DNA of 64,000 nt, taken from positions 186,001 to 250,000 of the forward strand of contig CAXTNT010000003.1 in the NCBI GenBank assembly GCA_964245825.1. Direction: 5' to 3'. This DNA is from CAJCIY01 sp964245825. GTDB taxonomy: Bacteria > Actinomycetota > Actinomycetes > Mycobacteriales > CAJCIY01. The notes under the pieces are model-generated. The model saw nothing but the letters and a program-made list of their open reading frames with translations. It was not told the DNA's origin and made no database searches. Positions 17,187 to 25,653 of this stretch are shown here, piece after piece (positions within the stretch are counted from its first letter, which is position 1; each line of letters opens with the position of its first letter). The translations under genes were made by a program, and so were the position numbers.

Positions 17187-17223
17187 TTGACGTCGACTGC
17201 GCTAACTTCTTATCATTTGCTAA
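17187..17223 (+). promoter_or_regulatory. Sigma-70-type promoter with flanking GCTAA repeats
   Basis: TTGACG (17187-17192), an 18-bp spacer and TATCAT (17211-17216) make a near-consensus promoter for the rightward operon starting at 17272. GCTAA occurs at 17201-17205 and again at 17219-17223, bracketing the -10 element. That is a plausible binding site for the divergent FadR-type regulator. Confidence 0.55.
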
Positions 17224-17271
17224 TAGGTGCGTACAGGTCCGCACGAGGCGCAGGGCTGCCGAAGGGGTGAC

Positions 17272-18417
17272 GTGGACTACGACCTGGGCGAACGCGCCGA
17301 TGCCCTGCGCCACACCCTGCGCGCCCTGGTGGCCGAGCACATGCCCGAGACGTTCCTCGGCGCCTGCACGGACGACCCTGCGGACCTGGCGCAGACGGAG
17401 GCCTTCTGCAAGGTGCTGGCCGACGCCGGCCTGCTGTGCATCGCCTGGCCCGTCGAGTACGGCGGCGGCGGCGGCTCGGTATGGGAGCAGACCGTGGTGC
17501 GCGAGGAGATGTGGGCGGCGCACGAGCCACGGGGCCCGCAGTACATGGGCGTCAACTGGGTCGGGCCGGCCCTGATGCGGCACGGCACCCCGCAGCAGCA
17601 GAGCCGCCACCTGCCGCCCATCGCGGCGGGGGAGGTGATCTGGTGCCAGGGCTTCAGCGAACCCGAGGCTGGCAGCGACCTCGCCTCGTTGCGGACCCGG
17701 GCCGTGCCAGAGGGCGATGGCTGGTTGGTGTCCGGTCAGAAGGTCTGGACGTCGTACGCGTTGATGGCCTCCTGGTGCGTGCTCGCCGCCTGTACCGACC
17801 CGACCGCCGCCAGCTCGCGGCGGATCACGCTGTTCCTCCTGCCGATGGACCGGGCCGGCGTGGAGGTGCGGCCGATCCCCTCGATGCTGGGCCCACACCA
17901 TCTCAACGAGGTGTTCCTGGACAGCGTCCGGGTGGGACCCGAGGACGTGCTCGGACCCGTCGGCGGGGGCTGGGCGGTGATGCGCGACGCGCTCGCGTAC
18001 GAGCGGGTCGGCATCGCCCGCTACGCCCGGTGCGAGTCGCTGCTGGACCGGTCGCGCGAGGCGCTGGGCAGCGAGTGGGATGCGCTGCCTGCGGGTCTGC
18101 GCACCCGCTGGGTACGGGCTCGGGTCGACCTGCGGGTGGCTCGCCTGCTCGCCTACGCGGCGATGGCGCCGCGCGAGGACGGCATCGACCCGGCCGCTGC
18201 GTCGCTGGCCCGGATCGCGACGACCACCTGTGACCAGGTGGTGGCGGAGCTGCTGTTCGAGGTGCTCGGCTCGAGCGCGCTCGACGCCGGGAACGACGCG
18301 CCGCTGCACGGTGCCATCGACGACCACTGGCGCTATGCGCAGGCGAGCACGGTGGCGTCCGGCACGATCGAGGTGCAGCGCATGCTGGTAGCACGGCAGG
18401 CGCTCGGCGGGCGTTGA
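17272..18417 (+). CDS. Acyl-CoA dehydrogenase, large-type subunit
   Basis: A 381-residue FAD-dependent acyl-CoA dehydrogenase. CQGFSEPEAGSDLASL is the conserved FAD/substrate strand, GQKVWTSYA follows, and the C-terminal GTIEVQRMLVARQ is the usual end helix. GTG 17272 is preceded by GAAGGGG with 4 bp spacing. Its stop overlaps the ATG of a shorter divergent ACAD (TGATG). By analogy with mycobacterial steroid side-chain enzymes (FadE28-FadE29 type), the pair may form an alpha2-beta2 heterotetramer. The FadR-type regulator upstream is the probable controller. Confidence 0.85.
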   Translation: MDYDLGERADALRHTLRALVAEHMPETFLGACTDDPADLAQTEAFCKVLADAGLLCIAWPVEYGGGGGSVWEQTVVREEMWAAHEPRGPQYMGVNWVGPALMRHGTPQQQSRHLPPIAAGEVIWCQGFSEPEAGSDLASLRTRAVPEGDGWLVSGQKVWTSYALMASWCVLAACTDPTAASSRRITLFLLPMDRAGVEVRPIPSMLGPHHLNEVFLDSVRVGPEDVLGPVGGGWAVMRDALAYERVGIARYARCESLLDRSREALGSEWDALPAGLRTRWVRARVDLRVARLLAYAAMAPREDGIDPAAASLARIATTTCDQVVAELLFEVLGSSALDAGNDAPLHGAIDDHWRYAQASTVASGTIEVQRMLVARQALGGR

Positions 18418-19346
18418 TGGACACGAGTCTCCCGGCGGAGGTCACGGCCTTCGCCCTGGCCGCCGCCCATCGCTTCCGAGACCTGGGCGGCGCGGACCTG
18501 GCGCGCGCCGCCGAGCTCGATCCGGCTGCCCGCGGTCGAGCCGGCGCGGCGCTGGCCGGGCTCGGCGCCGACGACCTCGACGTCCGCGCCGACCTCGAGC
18601 AGCTGCTCGCCGGCGCCGTGCTGAGTCGGGCGGCGGGCGGGGTGGCTCTGCCGTGGCCGCTGGCAGCCGATCTGTTGCGACGCGACGGCGAACGCCTCGC
18701 TCTGATCGATCCCACGACCGTACGCGTGGATCACGGTGATCTGGGCGGTGACTGGGTCGGCACCGATCTCCACGGACAGGCCTGGCGGCTCGACGTGGGC
18801 GAGCGCTCGGCGGGCCGGCTGGGGCCGTTCCTGACCCGGGCCACCCTGGGCGCCGCGGCCACCCCGGTGAGCAGCGCGGACATCGCCCGGCATCTCACCC
18901 TGGGCGCCTGGTCGGTGCTCGGAGCGCTCGAGACCTCCGTTGCCCAGGTCTCGCAGCATCTGCGCGACCGTCGGCAGTTCGGCCAGCCACTGTCGGAGTT
19001 CCAGGCGATCCGCTTCTCTGTCGCCGACGCCACCGTGAGCGTCCGCGGCCTCGAGGAGCTCGCGAAGTTCACCGTCTGGCGGCTCGGTGCGGATGCCGGC
19101 AGCGCGGCGAGCCCGGTCGGCATGGCCGACGCGCTCGCGTTGCGGCTCTACGCGGCAGACACCGCGCGCACGGTGTTCCGCACCTGCCACCAGCTCTACG
19201 GGGCGTTGGGCTTCTGCGACGAGACCGACCTGTCCATGCTGGACCGGCACACCCAGCCGCTGTTGCGCCACCCGCAATCCGCCGAGCGCATGGCCGAGCT
19301 GCTCGTCGGATCCGAGCGCGCGAGTCTCTTGACGAGCCTCGGCTGA
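18417..19346 (+). CDS. Acyl-CoA dehydrogenase, short divergent subunit
   Basis: A 309-residue ACAD-like protein, shorter than the usual 340-390. The N-terminal helical domain is reduced and low in conservation. The C-terminal domain retains RRQFGQPLSEFQAIRFSVAD, the conserved FAD-contact helix, and ends with a LYGALGFCDETDL segment. The typical GFTEP-like strand is absent, as in non-catalytic partners of heteromeric ACADs. ATG overlaps the preceding stop by one base and its own stop overlaps the ligase ATG, so three proteins are translationally coupled. Confidence 0.8.
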   Translation: MDTSLPAEVTAFALAAAHRFRDLGGADLARAAELDPAARGRAGAALAGLGADDLDVRADLEQLLAGAVLSRAAGGVALPWPLAADLLRRDGERLALIDPTTVRVDHGDLGGDWVGTDLHGQAWRLDVGERSAGRLGPFLTRATLGAAATPVSSADIARHLTLGAWSVLGALETSVAQVSQHLRDRRQFGQPLSEFQAIRFSVADATVSVRGLEELAKFTVWRLGADAGSAASPVGMADALALRLYAADTARTVFRTCHQLYGALGFCDETDLSMLDRHTQPLLRHPQSAERMAELLVGSERASLLTSLG

Positions 19347-20851
19347 TGAAGGCCGGCACGATCGCGGGCGTGCTCGCGAAGCCGCTGTCGGAACGCCCCG
19401 ACTCCGTGGCGGTCGTCGCGCGGTCCGGCAGCCTCAGCTATGCGGAGCTCGACCGGGCCTGCGACGCGGCGGCGGGCGCGCTGTGGGGCAGGGGGGTGCG
19501 CCCCGGCGATCGCGTCGCCGCCTGCCTGCCCAACGATCTCGACGTCGTGACCGCCTTCCACGGGGCGGCGCGAGTCGGTGCCGTCTGGGTGGGGATCGGC
19601 GAGGCGCTTGCGGAGCAGGAACAGCGCGGACTGCTGGCGCACTGCGAGCCGGCCGTCGTCCTTGCCGGACCGCTGTGCAAGGTCGACGGCGGTCACGTCA
19701 TCCCGGCCGAGGCGTGGCAGGGCCTGTGTGCCAGCGCCGACCGGGCGCCGGCAGCCGCGGCCGACCGGCTCGGTCCCGACGCTCCGGCGGGGATCGCGTA
19801 CACCAGCGGGACGACGGGCCAGCCCAAGGGGGTGGTGCACAGCCATCGCAACCTGCTGTTGCCCGGCCAGGTGCTGGTGTCCACCCGCGGCTGGGGGCCG
19901 GAGTTGCGCAAGGGCGACAGCCTGCCGTTGACGATCCTCAACATGCTGGTGCTCACGACACTGCTCACCGCGCAGGCCGGCGGTTGCGCGGTGGTGATGG
20001 ACCGGCGTGACCCCGAAGGGGTCGCCGACTGGATCGCCCGGGAACACGTCACCGTCTGGAACGGCGTACCGGCTCAGCTCTATGACCTGGCGCGCCGACC
20101 CGATGTCGATCTGACTGCGCTGCAGGAGATCTGGAGTGGCGGGGGCGATCTGTCGGACGAGCTGCGGGCCGCCTTCCGCGGGACGCACGGCCTCGACATC
20201 CGCAGTACGTACGGGCTGACCGAGGCGCCGACGGTGGTGGCGATCGACCCCGCCGGCACCGAGCACCGCCCGACCGCCAGTGGCCGGGTGCTGCCCCATC
20301 TTCGGGTGACGGCCCGCGACGCGCTGGGAAACCCCTGCCCGGCAGGCGATCCCGGCGAGCTGGTACTCGAGCCGGCGACCAGCGGCGCGTTCGCGGACCG
20401 GTGGACACCACTGCTCGGGTACTGGGAGGACGGCGCCGTCGCCCCGGCGCCTGCCGGTCCGGTGGCGACCGGTGACATCGGCACCGTCGACGACGCCGGC
20501 TGGCTGACCGTGCTCGACCGGGCGAAGCTCGTGATCGTCCGCGGCGGCGCCAACGTCTATCCGGCGGAGGTGGAGCGCGTCCTGCTGGCACACCCCGACG
20601 TCGTCGCGGCGGCTGTGTTCGGCGTGCCCGACGACCGCCTCGGCGAGCGCGTCGCCGTCCTGGTCGAGCCGCGCTCCGGCGACCTCGACACCGACCAGCT
20701 CCGCGCGGCCTGTGCGAGCCGGCTGGCGCGTTACAAGGTGCCGGAGATCTGGGCGTGCGTGGCCGCACTTCCGACCAATGCCATGGGCAAGGTGAACAGA
20801 GCCGGGCTGCCGGAGCTGCTGGCCGCGACCACCCAGTCGAGCGGAGCGTGA
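19346..20851 (+). CDS. Acyl-CoA ligase (class I adenylate-forming)
   Basis: A 501-residue AMP-binding ligase with YTSGTTGQPKG (152-162), YGLTEAPT, the GDIGTVDDAGWL hinge and catalytic lysine K482 in NAMGK. Compared with the two minus-strand ligases it has a more canonical ATP loop. ATG overlaps the upstream ACAD stop (TGATG), and the downstream SDR starts 8 bp after it. It presumably makes the CoA ester oxidised by the two ACAD subunits encoded before it. Confidence 0.87.
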   Translation: MKAGTIAGVLAKPLSERPDSVAVVARSGSLSYAELDRACDAAAGALWGRGVRPGDRVAACLPNDLDVVTAFHGAARVGAVWVGIGEALAEQEQRGLLAHCEPAVVLAGPLCKVDGGHVIPAEAWQGLCASADRAPAAAADRLGPDAPAGIAYTSGTTGQPKGVVHSHRNLLLPGQVLVSTRGWGPELRKGDSLPLTILNMLVLTTLLTAQAGGCAVVMDRRDPEGVADWIAREHVTVWNGVPAQLYDLARRPDVDLTALQEIWSGGGDLSDELRAAFRGTHGLDIRSTYGLTEAPTVVAIDPAGTEHRPTASGRVLPHLRVTARDALGNPCPAGDPGELVLEPATSGAFADRWTPLLGYWEDGAVAPAPAGPVATGDIGTVDDAGWLTVLDRAKLVIVRGGANVYPAEVERVLLAHPDVVAAAVFGVPDDRLGERVAVLVEPRSGDLDTDQLRAACASRLARYKVPEIWACVAALPTNAMGKVNRAGLPELLAATTQSSGA

Positions 20852-20858
20852 GCACGGG

Positions 20859-21602
20859 ATGACGAGCACCACGGTGGCAGCCGCGAGACGGCGGACGGCG
20901 ATCGTGACCGGCGGCAGCGGCGGAATCGGAAAGGCCTGCGGCGAGGCGTTGATCGCGCGCGGGTACGACGTCGTCCTGACGGCCCGACGCGCCGAGCCGC
21001 TAGCCGCGGCCGCAGCCGAGATCGGCGCCCGCTCGGTGGCCGCGGACTGCGCCGACCCCGGGTCGTTCGCCCAGGTCGTCGATGCCTGCGAGCGGGTCGA
21101 CATGCTGATCCACGCCGCCGGCGTCCTGACGGGGACGTTCGTGCGCAAGGAGCGGATCGAGGACTTCGACGAGGTGATCCGGACCAATCTGCGGTCGATG
21201 TTCGTGACGACGGCGGGCGTCCTGCCGGTGATGCCCACCGGCGGACGGATCGTGGTGATCTCCTCGTCGGCTGGCGTCCGCGGGATGAAGGGGCGAGCCG
21301 CCTACTCCGCCTCCAAGGGCGGGGTGAACGCCTTCGCCGAGGCCCTCCGCGACGAGGTCGCGCGCGACGGAATCCACGTGAACGTGGTGGTGCCGGCACC
21401 CGTGGAGACGGCGATGCTGGACACCGTCGTCTTCGAGATGGTCGCTCTGCAGGCGCGGGACGTCGCCGACGCCGTCGTGTTCCTCGACGGGCTCGATCCG
21501 AGGGTGGTGGTGGAGCGGCTGGACCTGCACGCGATCGGCGAGGGACCGCTGGCGCCCCCGCCGCTGATCCCGCCCGCCGCGGCCAGCAGGCCGGTCCGGT
21601 GA
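20859..21602 (+). CDS. SDR family oxidoreductase
   Basis: A 247-residue SDR. TGGSGGIG (17-24) binds NAD(P), the HAAG segment replaces NNAG near residue 85, SSS 136-138 supplies the catalytic serine, and YSASK gives Y149/K153. The C-terminal part is unusual: the common ITG-x-x-DGG motif is missing and replaced by a proline-rich tail after VVVERLDLHAIGEG. Operon position suggests it acts on a hydroxyacyl-CoA produced downstream of the ACAD step. Cofactor preference cannot be read confidently. Confidence 0.83.
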   Translation: MTSTTVAAARRRTAIVTGGSGGIGKACGEALIARGYDVVLTARRAEPLAAAAAEIGARSVAADCADPGSFAQVVDACERVDMLIHAAGVLTGTFVRKERIEDFDEVIRTNLRSMFVTTAGVLPVMPTGGRIVVISSSAGVRGMKGRAAYSASKGGVNAFAEALRDEVARDGIHVNVVVPAPVETAMLDTVVFEMVALQARDVADAVVFLDGLDPRVVVERLDLHAIGEGPLAPPPLIPPAAASRPVR

Positions 21603-21636
21603 GCGCGGCGGATCCGCGAACTGACGCAGGTGGATC

Positions 21637-21665
21637 GAGAACGCCGTTCTCGCTATGGGTACGAT
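21637..21665 (+). promoter_or_regulatory. GAGAAC-N3-GTTCTC operator with TACGAT -10
   Basis: GAGAACGCCGTTCTC (21637-21651) is a perfect inverted repeat with 6-bp arms. TACGAT at 21660-21665 is an actinobacterial-type -10 for the ferredoxin gene at 21695, placing the palindrome over the -35 region. The same GAGAAC-N3-GTT half-site pattern recurs at 23141 and 34691. Confidence 0.5.
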
Positions 21666-21694
21666 CATCCGACCCGGACAGGGAGGACCAGCCC

Positions 21695-21886
21695 GTGCGC
21701 GTCTCAGTCGACTTCGGCCTGTGCGAGAGCAATGGCGTGTGTGAGGGCTACGCGCCGCAGGTGTTCCACCTCGACGAGGACGACTCCCTGCAGGTCCTCG
21801 AGGGCGACGTCCCCGTCGACCGGGAGGACGCCGTCCACGCTGCGGTGCGCAGCTGCCCACGGCAGGCGATCAGCGCCACCCCGTGA
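21695..21886 (+). CDS. [3Fe-4S] ferredoxin
   Basis: A 63-residue single-cluster ferredoxin. Cysteines C10, C16 and C54 (the last in CP) follow the C-x5-C-xn-CP pattern of [3Fe-4S] ferredoxins that donate electrons to P450s. The middle cysteine of a 4Fe cluster is absent. GTG 21695 follows GGGAGGA with normal spacing. No P450 is adjacent; the nearest (7400 and 30776) are over 9 kb away, so it may serve either in trans. It overlaps the thioesterase start by GTGA. Confidence 0.85.
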   Translation: MRVSVDFGLCESNGVCEGYAPQVFHLDEDDSLQVLEGDVPVDREDAVHAAVRSCPRQAISATP

Positions 21887-22305
21887 GCGACTACGGACAT
21901 TTCCTGCGCGACCTCGGACTGCGCAGCGAGCTGGCCGAGGGCACGGTGCGGACCACCATGCCGATGAGCAGGGAAGTGGCCAACCCACGCGGCGGGATGC
22001 AGGGCGGGATGCTGGCCACCCTCATCGACGTCGCCGGCGGGACGCTCGCCACCATCGGCATGCCGCCGGACCAGACAGTCGCCACCGCTGATCTCAACAT
22101 CCACTACCTGCGCCCCGTCGCGGTCGGTCCGGCCGTGGCAGAGGCGACCGTGCTGCGCCGCGGGCGCTCGACGGTCGTGGTGGGGGTCGACGTCCACGAT
22201 GCCGGCCGCGAGGTCCTCGCGGCCGTCGCCACCATCACCTTCACCGTGGTGGGCTTCCGCCCGGGCCAGGCCGATCCGGGTCGGCCGCGCACCAGCGTCA
22301 CCTGA
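21883..22305 (+). CDS. PaaI-type hotdog thioesterase
   Basis: A 140-residue acyl-CoA thioesterase of the PaaI/YbgC-like hotdog group. PRGGMQGGMLATLIDVAGG carries the conserved N/H-GG-MLATL-D helix start, and TADLNIHYLRPV the following strand. Such enzymes hydrolyse aryl- or acyl-CoA to recover CoA when pathways stall. GTG overlaps the ferredoxin stop (GTGA). The last 14 bases including the stop are tandemly duplicated just after the gene. Confidence 0.82.
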   Translation: MSDYGHFLRDLGLRSELAEGTVRTTMPMSREVANPRGGMQGGMLATLIDVAGGTLATIGMPPDQTVATADLNIHYLRPVAVGPAVAEATVLRRGRSTVVVGVDVHDAGREVLAAVATITFTVVGFRPGQADPGRPRTSVT

Positions 22306-22319
22306 CCAGCGTCACCTGA
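22292..22319 (+). repeat. 14-bp tandem duplication across the thioesterase stop
   Basis: CCAGCGTCACCTGA occurs twice in direct succession, at 22292-22305 and 22306-22319. The first copy contains the in-frame TGA of the thioesterase gene and the second lies wholly downstream. It looks like a recent slippage duplication. Confidence 0.8.
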
Positions 22320-22335
22320 CCTCGCCCTCCCGGGC

Positions 22336-23106
22336 TCAGCGCGGTCCGAAGCGCAGCCCGGCATCCAGCCGGATCACCTCACCGTTGAGGTAGTCGTTGT
22401 CCACGATCGCCGCCACCAGGCGGGCGTACTCGGCCGGGCGCCCCATCCGCTGCGGAAACGGGATCCCGGCCCCGAACCGCTCCTGGGCGGCTTCCTCGGA
22501 CATGCCGAACGCCGGCGTGAAGAAGGTGCCGGGGGCGATCGTCACGACGCGTACCCCCACGATGGCCAGATCCCGGGCCGCGACCAGCGTCATCGCCACC
22601 ACGCCGCCCTTGGCCGCGGCGTACGGCACCTGCCCGATCTGGCCCTCGTACGCGGCGATGCTGGCGGTGCTGATGACCACGCCTCGCCCGGAGTCGCCGG
22701 CCGGCTCCGTCGCCGCCATCGCGGCGGCCGACAAGCGGAGCACGTTGTACGTACCGGTCAGATAGACGTCGATGGTGGTCTTGAAGCCCTCCAGGCCGAG
22801 GGGGGATCCGTCCCGACCCACCGTTCGGCCGGCGAGCGCACGTCCGCCGTGAGCGGCCACCGCGACGCGAAGCGGTCCCAGCTCCGAGGCCGCACCGATC
22901 GCGGCCAGCAGGTCGGACTCGACCGTGACGTCGGTGCGCACGTAGCGCACCCGATCGCCCAGCTCGGCGGCGAGTGCATGGGCTCGATCGTCAGCCAGAT
23001 CGGCCACCACGACGGCGGCCCCACCTGCCACGAGACGGCGGACGGTCGCCTCCCCCAGACCACCCGCACCGCCGGTCACCAACGCACTACTGCCCTGCAG
23101 CTCCAC
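22336..23106 (-). CDS. SDR, 3-hydroxyacyl-CoA dehydrogenase type 2-like
   Basis: A 256-residue SDR resembling the HSD17B10/type-2 3-hydroxyacyl-CoA dehydrogenase group. Evidence is TGGAGGLG (11-18), S149, the diagnostic AYEGQIGQVPYAAAKGG stretch with Y162/K166, and an insertion around residues 92-108. The NNAG motif is AAHG. It probably oxidises a 3-hydroxyacyl-CoA in the beta-oxidation cycle fed by the neighbouring ACADs. It reads leftward from an intergenic region holding a GAGAAC-N3-GTT site, divergent from the ACAD pair at 23238. Confidence 0.85.
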   Translation of the reverse strand: MELQGSSALVTGGAGGLGEATVRRLVAGGAAVVVADLADDRAHALAAELGDRVRYVRTDVTVESDLLAAIGAASELGPLRVAVAAHGGRALAGRTVGRDGSPLGLEGFKTTIDVYLTGTYNVLRLSAAAMAATEPAGDSGRGVVISTASIAAYEGQIGQVPYAAAKGGVVAMTLVAARDLAIVGVRVVTIAPGTFFTPAFGMSEEAAQERFGAGIPFPQRMGRPAEYARLVAAIVDNDYLNGEVIRLDAGLRFGPR

Positions 23107-23140
23107 GCCGTTGCCTCCCGATCGGACTCGCGACCTCGTC

Positions 23141-23155
23141 GAGAACGTCGTTACC
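23141..23155. promoter_or_regulatory. GAGAAC-N3-GTT site in a divergent promoter region
   Basis: GAGAACGTCGTTACC matches the perfect palindrome at 21637-21651 at 11 of 15 positions, including GAGAACG and GTT, and both are followed within a few bases by CTATGGG. It lies 35 bp upstream of the SDR start (minus) and 83 bp upstream of the ACAD start (plus), so one regulator could control both. Confidence 0.45.
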
Positions 23156-23237
23156 CTATGGGGAAGCGACTCAGGCCCCGCACGGGAGCGATGGTAACGT
23201 CCACAACGGTGCCGACTTGCAGGATGAGGAGCTCGAT

Positions 23238-24272
23238 GTGGACCTGCGACCGTCGCCTGAGCAGCAGCAGCTGGTCTCGACGTTCGCAGACATCTACCGC
23301 ACTTCGTCGGGCACGGAGGCGGTGGCCTCAGCCGAAGGCAGCGGCCATCTTCCCCAGCTCTGGCACCTGCTGCAGCAGACCGGTGCCCTCGAAATGGCCG
23401 TGCCCGAGTCGCTCGGCGGTCACGGCGCCAGCCTGCTCGATCTCGAGCTGGTGGCCGAGCAGCACGGGCGCGCGATAGCGCCGGCTCCGTTGATCGAGGC
23501 GCAGGTGGCCGCCCGCGCCCTTGCCCGGATCCCGGGCGAGAGGGCCGCCGCGGCCCTGGCGAGCGCGCTGCACGGGGAGCTCGTGACCGTGGCGGTGCGG
23601 CCGTGTGCGCCGAGCCCGACCGGTGAGCGGGCCGAGCTCGTCCCGGCTGGTGCGATCGCGTCCCGCGCGCTGGTTCGCTCGGGCCAGCAGCTGTTGCTCG
23701 TCGACCTCGCCGCCAGCGCGACGCCCGTCGCCAACCTCGGGTCGTTGCCGCTCGCCGACGTCACCGTGCCCGCCGATGCCCCCGTCCTGCTCGAGGGCTC
23801 CGAGGCCGTCGCTGTCTTCGCCACTGCCGTGGACGAGTGGCGGGTGCTGACCGCGGCGGCGCTGTCCGGACTTGCGCGACGGGCGCTCGAGATCGGCGTC
23901 GCCTACGTCAAGGAACGCAAGGCTTTCGGTCAGTACATCGGCGCCTTCCAGGCGATCGCCCATCCGTTGGCCGATCGGGCGGCCGAGGTCGACGGGTGCG
24001 AGTTGCTGGTGCGTGAGGCGGCCTGGGCGGCCGACGAGGACCCGGCGAGGGCGCCAGAGCTGGCGGCGATGGCACTGGGGTTCGCGGCCGAGACGGCGCG
24101 CGACACCACCTCTGTGGCGTTGCACGCGCACGGCGGCTACGGGTTCATGCTCGAATATCCGATCCAGCTCTACTTCCGGCGCGCCCGGGCCTGGGGCGGC
24201 GTCCTCGAGAACCCGGCCACCAGTTACCGGGCCGTGGCCGACAGACACGAGCTCGTGGGTACCAGTCGATGA
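23238..24272 (+). CDS. Acyl-CoA dehydrogenase, divergent subunit
   Basis: A 344-residue ACAD. The N-terminal helices carry MAVPESLGGHGASLLDLELV, and the C-terminal half has VKERKAFGQYIGAFQAI, the conserved FAD-contact segment, then LHAHGGYGFMLEYPIQLYFRR. The middle beta-domain is weakly conserved, as expected of the smaller partner of a heteromeric dehydrogenase. GTG 23238 is 6 bp after GAGGAG. Its stop overlaps the ATG of the next ACAD (ATGA), supporting a stoichiometric pair. Confidence 0.83.
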   Translation: MDLRPSPEQQQLVSTFADIYRTSSGTEAVASAEGSGHLPQLWHLLQQTGALEMAVPESLGGHGASLLDLELVAEQHGRAIAPAPLIEAQVAARALARIPGERAAAALASALHGELVTVAVRPCAPSPTGERAELVPAGAIASRALVRSGQQLLLVDLAASATPVANLGSLPLADVTVPADAPVLLEGSEAVAVFATAVDEWRVLTAAALSGLARRALEIGVAYVKERKAFGQYIGAFQAIAHPLADRAAEVDGCELLVREAAWAADEDPARAPELAAMALGFAAETARDTTSVALHAHGGYGFMLEYPIQLYFRRARAWGGVLENPATSYRAVADRHELVGTSR

Positions 24273-25441
24273 TCGACTTCCGGTTGGGCGAGAAGAGCGA
24301 ACTGCTGCGCAAGGAGGTGTCAGAGTTCCTCGACGAGGTGCTCTCCGACGAGATGCTCGCGGCGTGCCACCAGGCCGGTGTCAACCACGACCCGAGATTC
24401 AGCAGAGCGTTGGCGGAGAAGGGATGGCTCGCACTGGGGTGGCCGGTCGCGGACGGAGGTCAGGGCCGGGACCCGCTCGAGGTCCTCGCCCACAGTGAGG
24501 AGATGGCGCTGCGGAACGCACCGACCTACGGGATCGCGACGACCATGATGGTCGCTGCGGTCGTGGCACTGCTGGGGACGCCCGAGCAGAAGCGGGAGCT
24601 CCTACCCAAGGCCCTCGCGGCCGAGACCGTGATCGCCCTCGGTTTCACCGAACCTGAGAACGGCTCCGATGCGGCCGCCGCCGCGACCCGCGCGGTCCCT
24701 ACCGAGGACGGCCACTGGTTGATCAGTGGTTCCAAGATGTTCACCACCAACGCCCACATCGCGGACTTCGTCTTCCTGCTGGCGCGTACGAACCCCGACG
24801 CCCCCAAGCACCAGGGGCTGACCACCTTCCTGGTGCCGATCCGTCAGGACGGTGTCGAGGTGCAGGCCGTGCGCACCCTGTCCGGCGAGCGGACCAACAT
24901 CACCTTCTACAACGAGGTGCGGGTCAGCGATTCCTGGCGCATCGGCGAGGTCGACGGCGGTTGGGCCGTCATGACAACGGCGCTCGCCCGCGAGCACGCC
25001 ACCAGCTTCAGCGGCGAGCAGCACCGCTTGGTGGAGGCCCTGGCAGCCTGGGCTGCGGTGACCACCGACGACGCGGGGCGACCGCGGGCCCGCGACCCCC
25101 TGGTTCGGGAGCGCATCGGGCGTTCCCGCACCGAGTTCGAGGTGTCCACCCTTCTACAGCGGCGCGCGGCCTGGATGCGGACGGTCGACCTGCCGGTGCA
25201 GGGCAAGGGCTCGATGTCGAAACTCTTCTCCAGCGAGCGACTGGAGGCCCAGGCCGCCGAGACGCTGGAGCTCGTCGGGCCGGACGCGCTGCGCTCGCGA
25301 GATGATCCGACGGCGGCGGCCGGTGGCGTCATCGAGCACATGGTGCGGCACGCGAAGGGGACCACCATCTATGCCGGCACCAGCCAGATCCAGCGCAACA
25401 TCATCGCCCAGCACGTGCTGGGCCTGCCCCGGCCGACCTGA
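24269..25441 (+). CDS. Acyl-CoA dehydrogenase, large-type subunit
   Basis: A 390-residue ACAD with ALGFTEPENGSDAAAA, the catalytic beta-domain strand, then SGSKMFTTNA and the C-terminal YAGTSQIQRNIIAQHVLG. These conserved elements suggest this subunit binds substrate and FAD productively. ATG overlaps the stop of the shorter ACAD by ATGA. Together with 23238 it forms the second of four ACAD pairs in the window. It probably oxidises a CoA ester of the same pathway, at a different chain position from the pair at 17272. Confidence 0.87.
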   Translation: MIDFRLGEKSELLRKEVSEFLDEVLSDEMLAACHQAGVNHDPRFSRALAEKGWLALGWPVADGGQGRDPLEVLAHSEEMALRNAPTYGIATTMMVAAVVALLGTPEQKRELLPKALAAETVIALGFTEPENGSDAAAAATRAVPTEDGHWLISGSKMFTTNAHIADFVFLLARTNPDAPKHQGLTTFLVPIRQDGVEVQAVRTLSGERTNITFYNEVRVSDSWRIGEVDGGWAVMTTALAREHATSFSGEQHRLVEALAAWAAVTTDDAGRPRARDPLVRERIGRSRTEFEVSTLLQRRAAWMRTVDLPVQGKGSMSKLFSSERLEAQAAETLELVGPDALRSRDDPTAAAGGVIEHMVRHAKGTTIYAGTSQIQRNIIAQHVLGLPRPT

Positions 25442-25491
25442 CCGCCACCTGCCACCCGCCTCAGCACCACGAGCCCGAGGAGTGCCCTGCC

Positions 25492-25653
25492 ATGACCGAC
25501 GTCGTCCGCGTCGCCGCCTGCCGCACCGCGGTCGGTGCGTCCGAGTCCCGGCACGGCGGGGCAACGCGCGCGGGTGACGGCATGGGTTTCGCCTCGACGT
25601 GCGCGGGTCGCGGCATGGATTTCGCGCTCGTGCTGAACGTGGCCGGCCCGTGA
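25492..25653 (+). CDS. 53-codon ORF with a thiolase-like start and internal repeat
   Basis: ATG 25492 lies 9 bp after GAGGAG and the stop overlaps the next ACAD's GTG (GTGA). The first ~22 residues (MTDVVRVAACRTAVGAS...) look like the opening of a thiolase, normally ~390 residues. The remainder does not fit: it is an 11-residue motif repeated (AGDGMGF then AGRGMDF), encoded by an imperfect 33-bp direct repeat. It may be a remnant of a deleted thiolase gene now serving as a translational leader, or a small real gene. Confidence 0.4.
   Translation: MTDVVRVAACRTAVGASESRHGGATRAGDGMGFASTCAGRGMDFALVLNVAGP
25568..25624 (+). repeat. Imperfect 33-bp-period direct repeat
   Basis: GCGCGGGT, then GGCATGG, then TTTCG recur with a 33-bp offset: copy 1 from 25568 and copy 2 from 25601 to 25624. 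Nearly all bases match over the first 25. The repeat is in frame and encodes the duplicated 11-residue motif of the 53-codon ORF. Confidence 0.65.
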
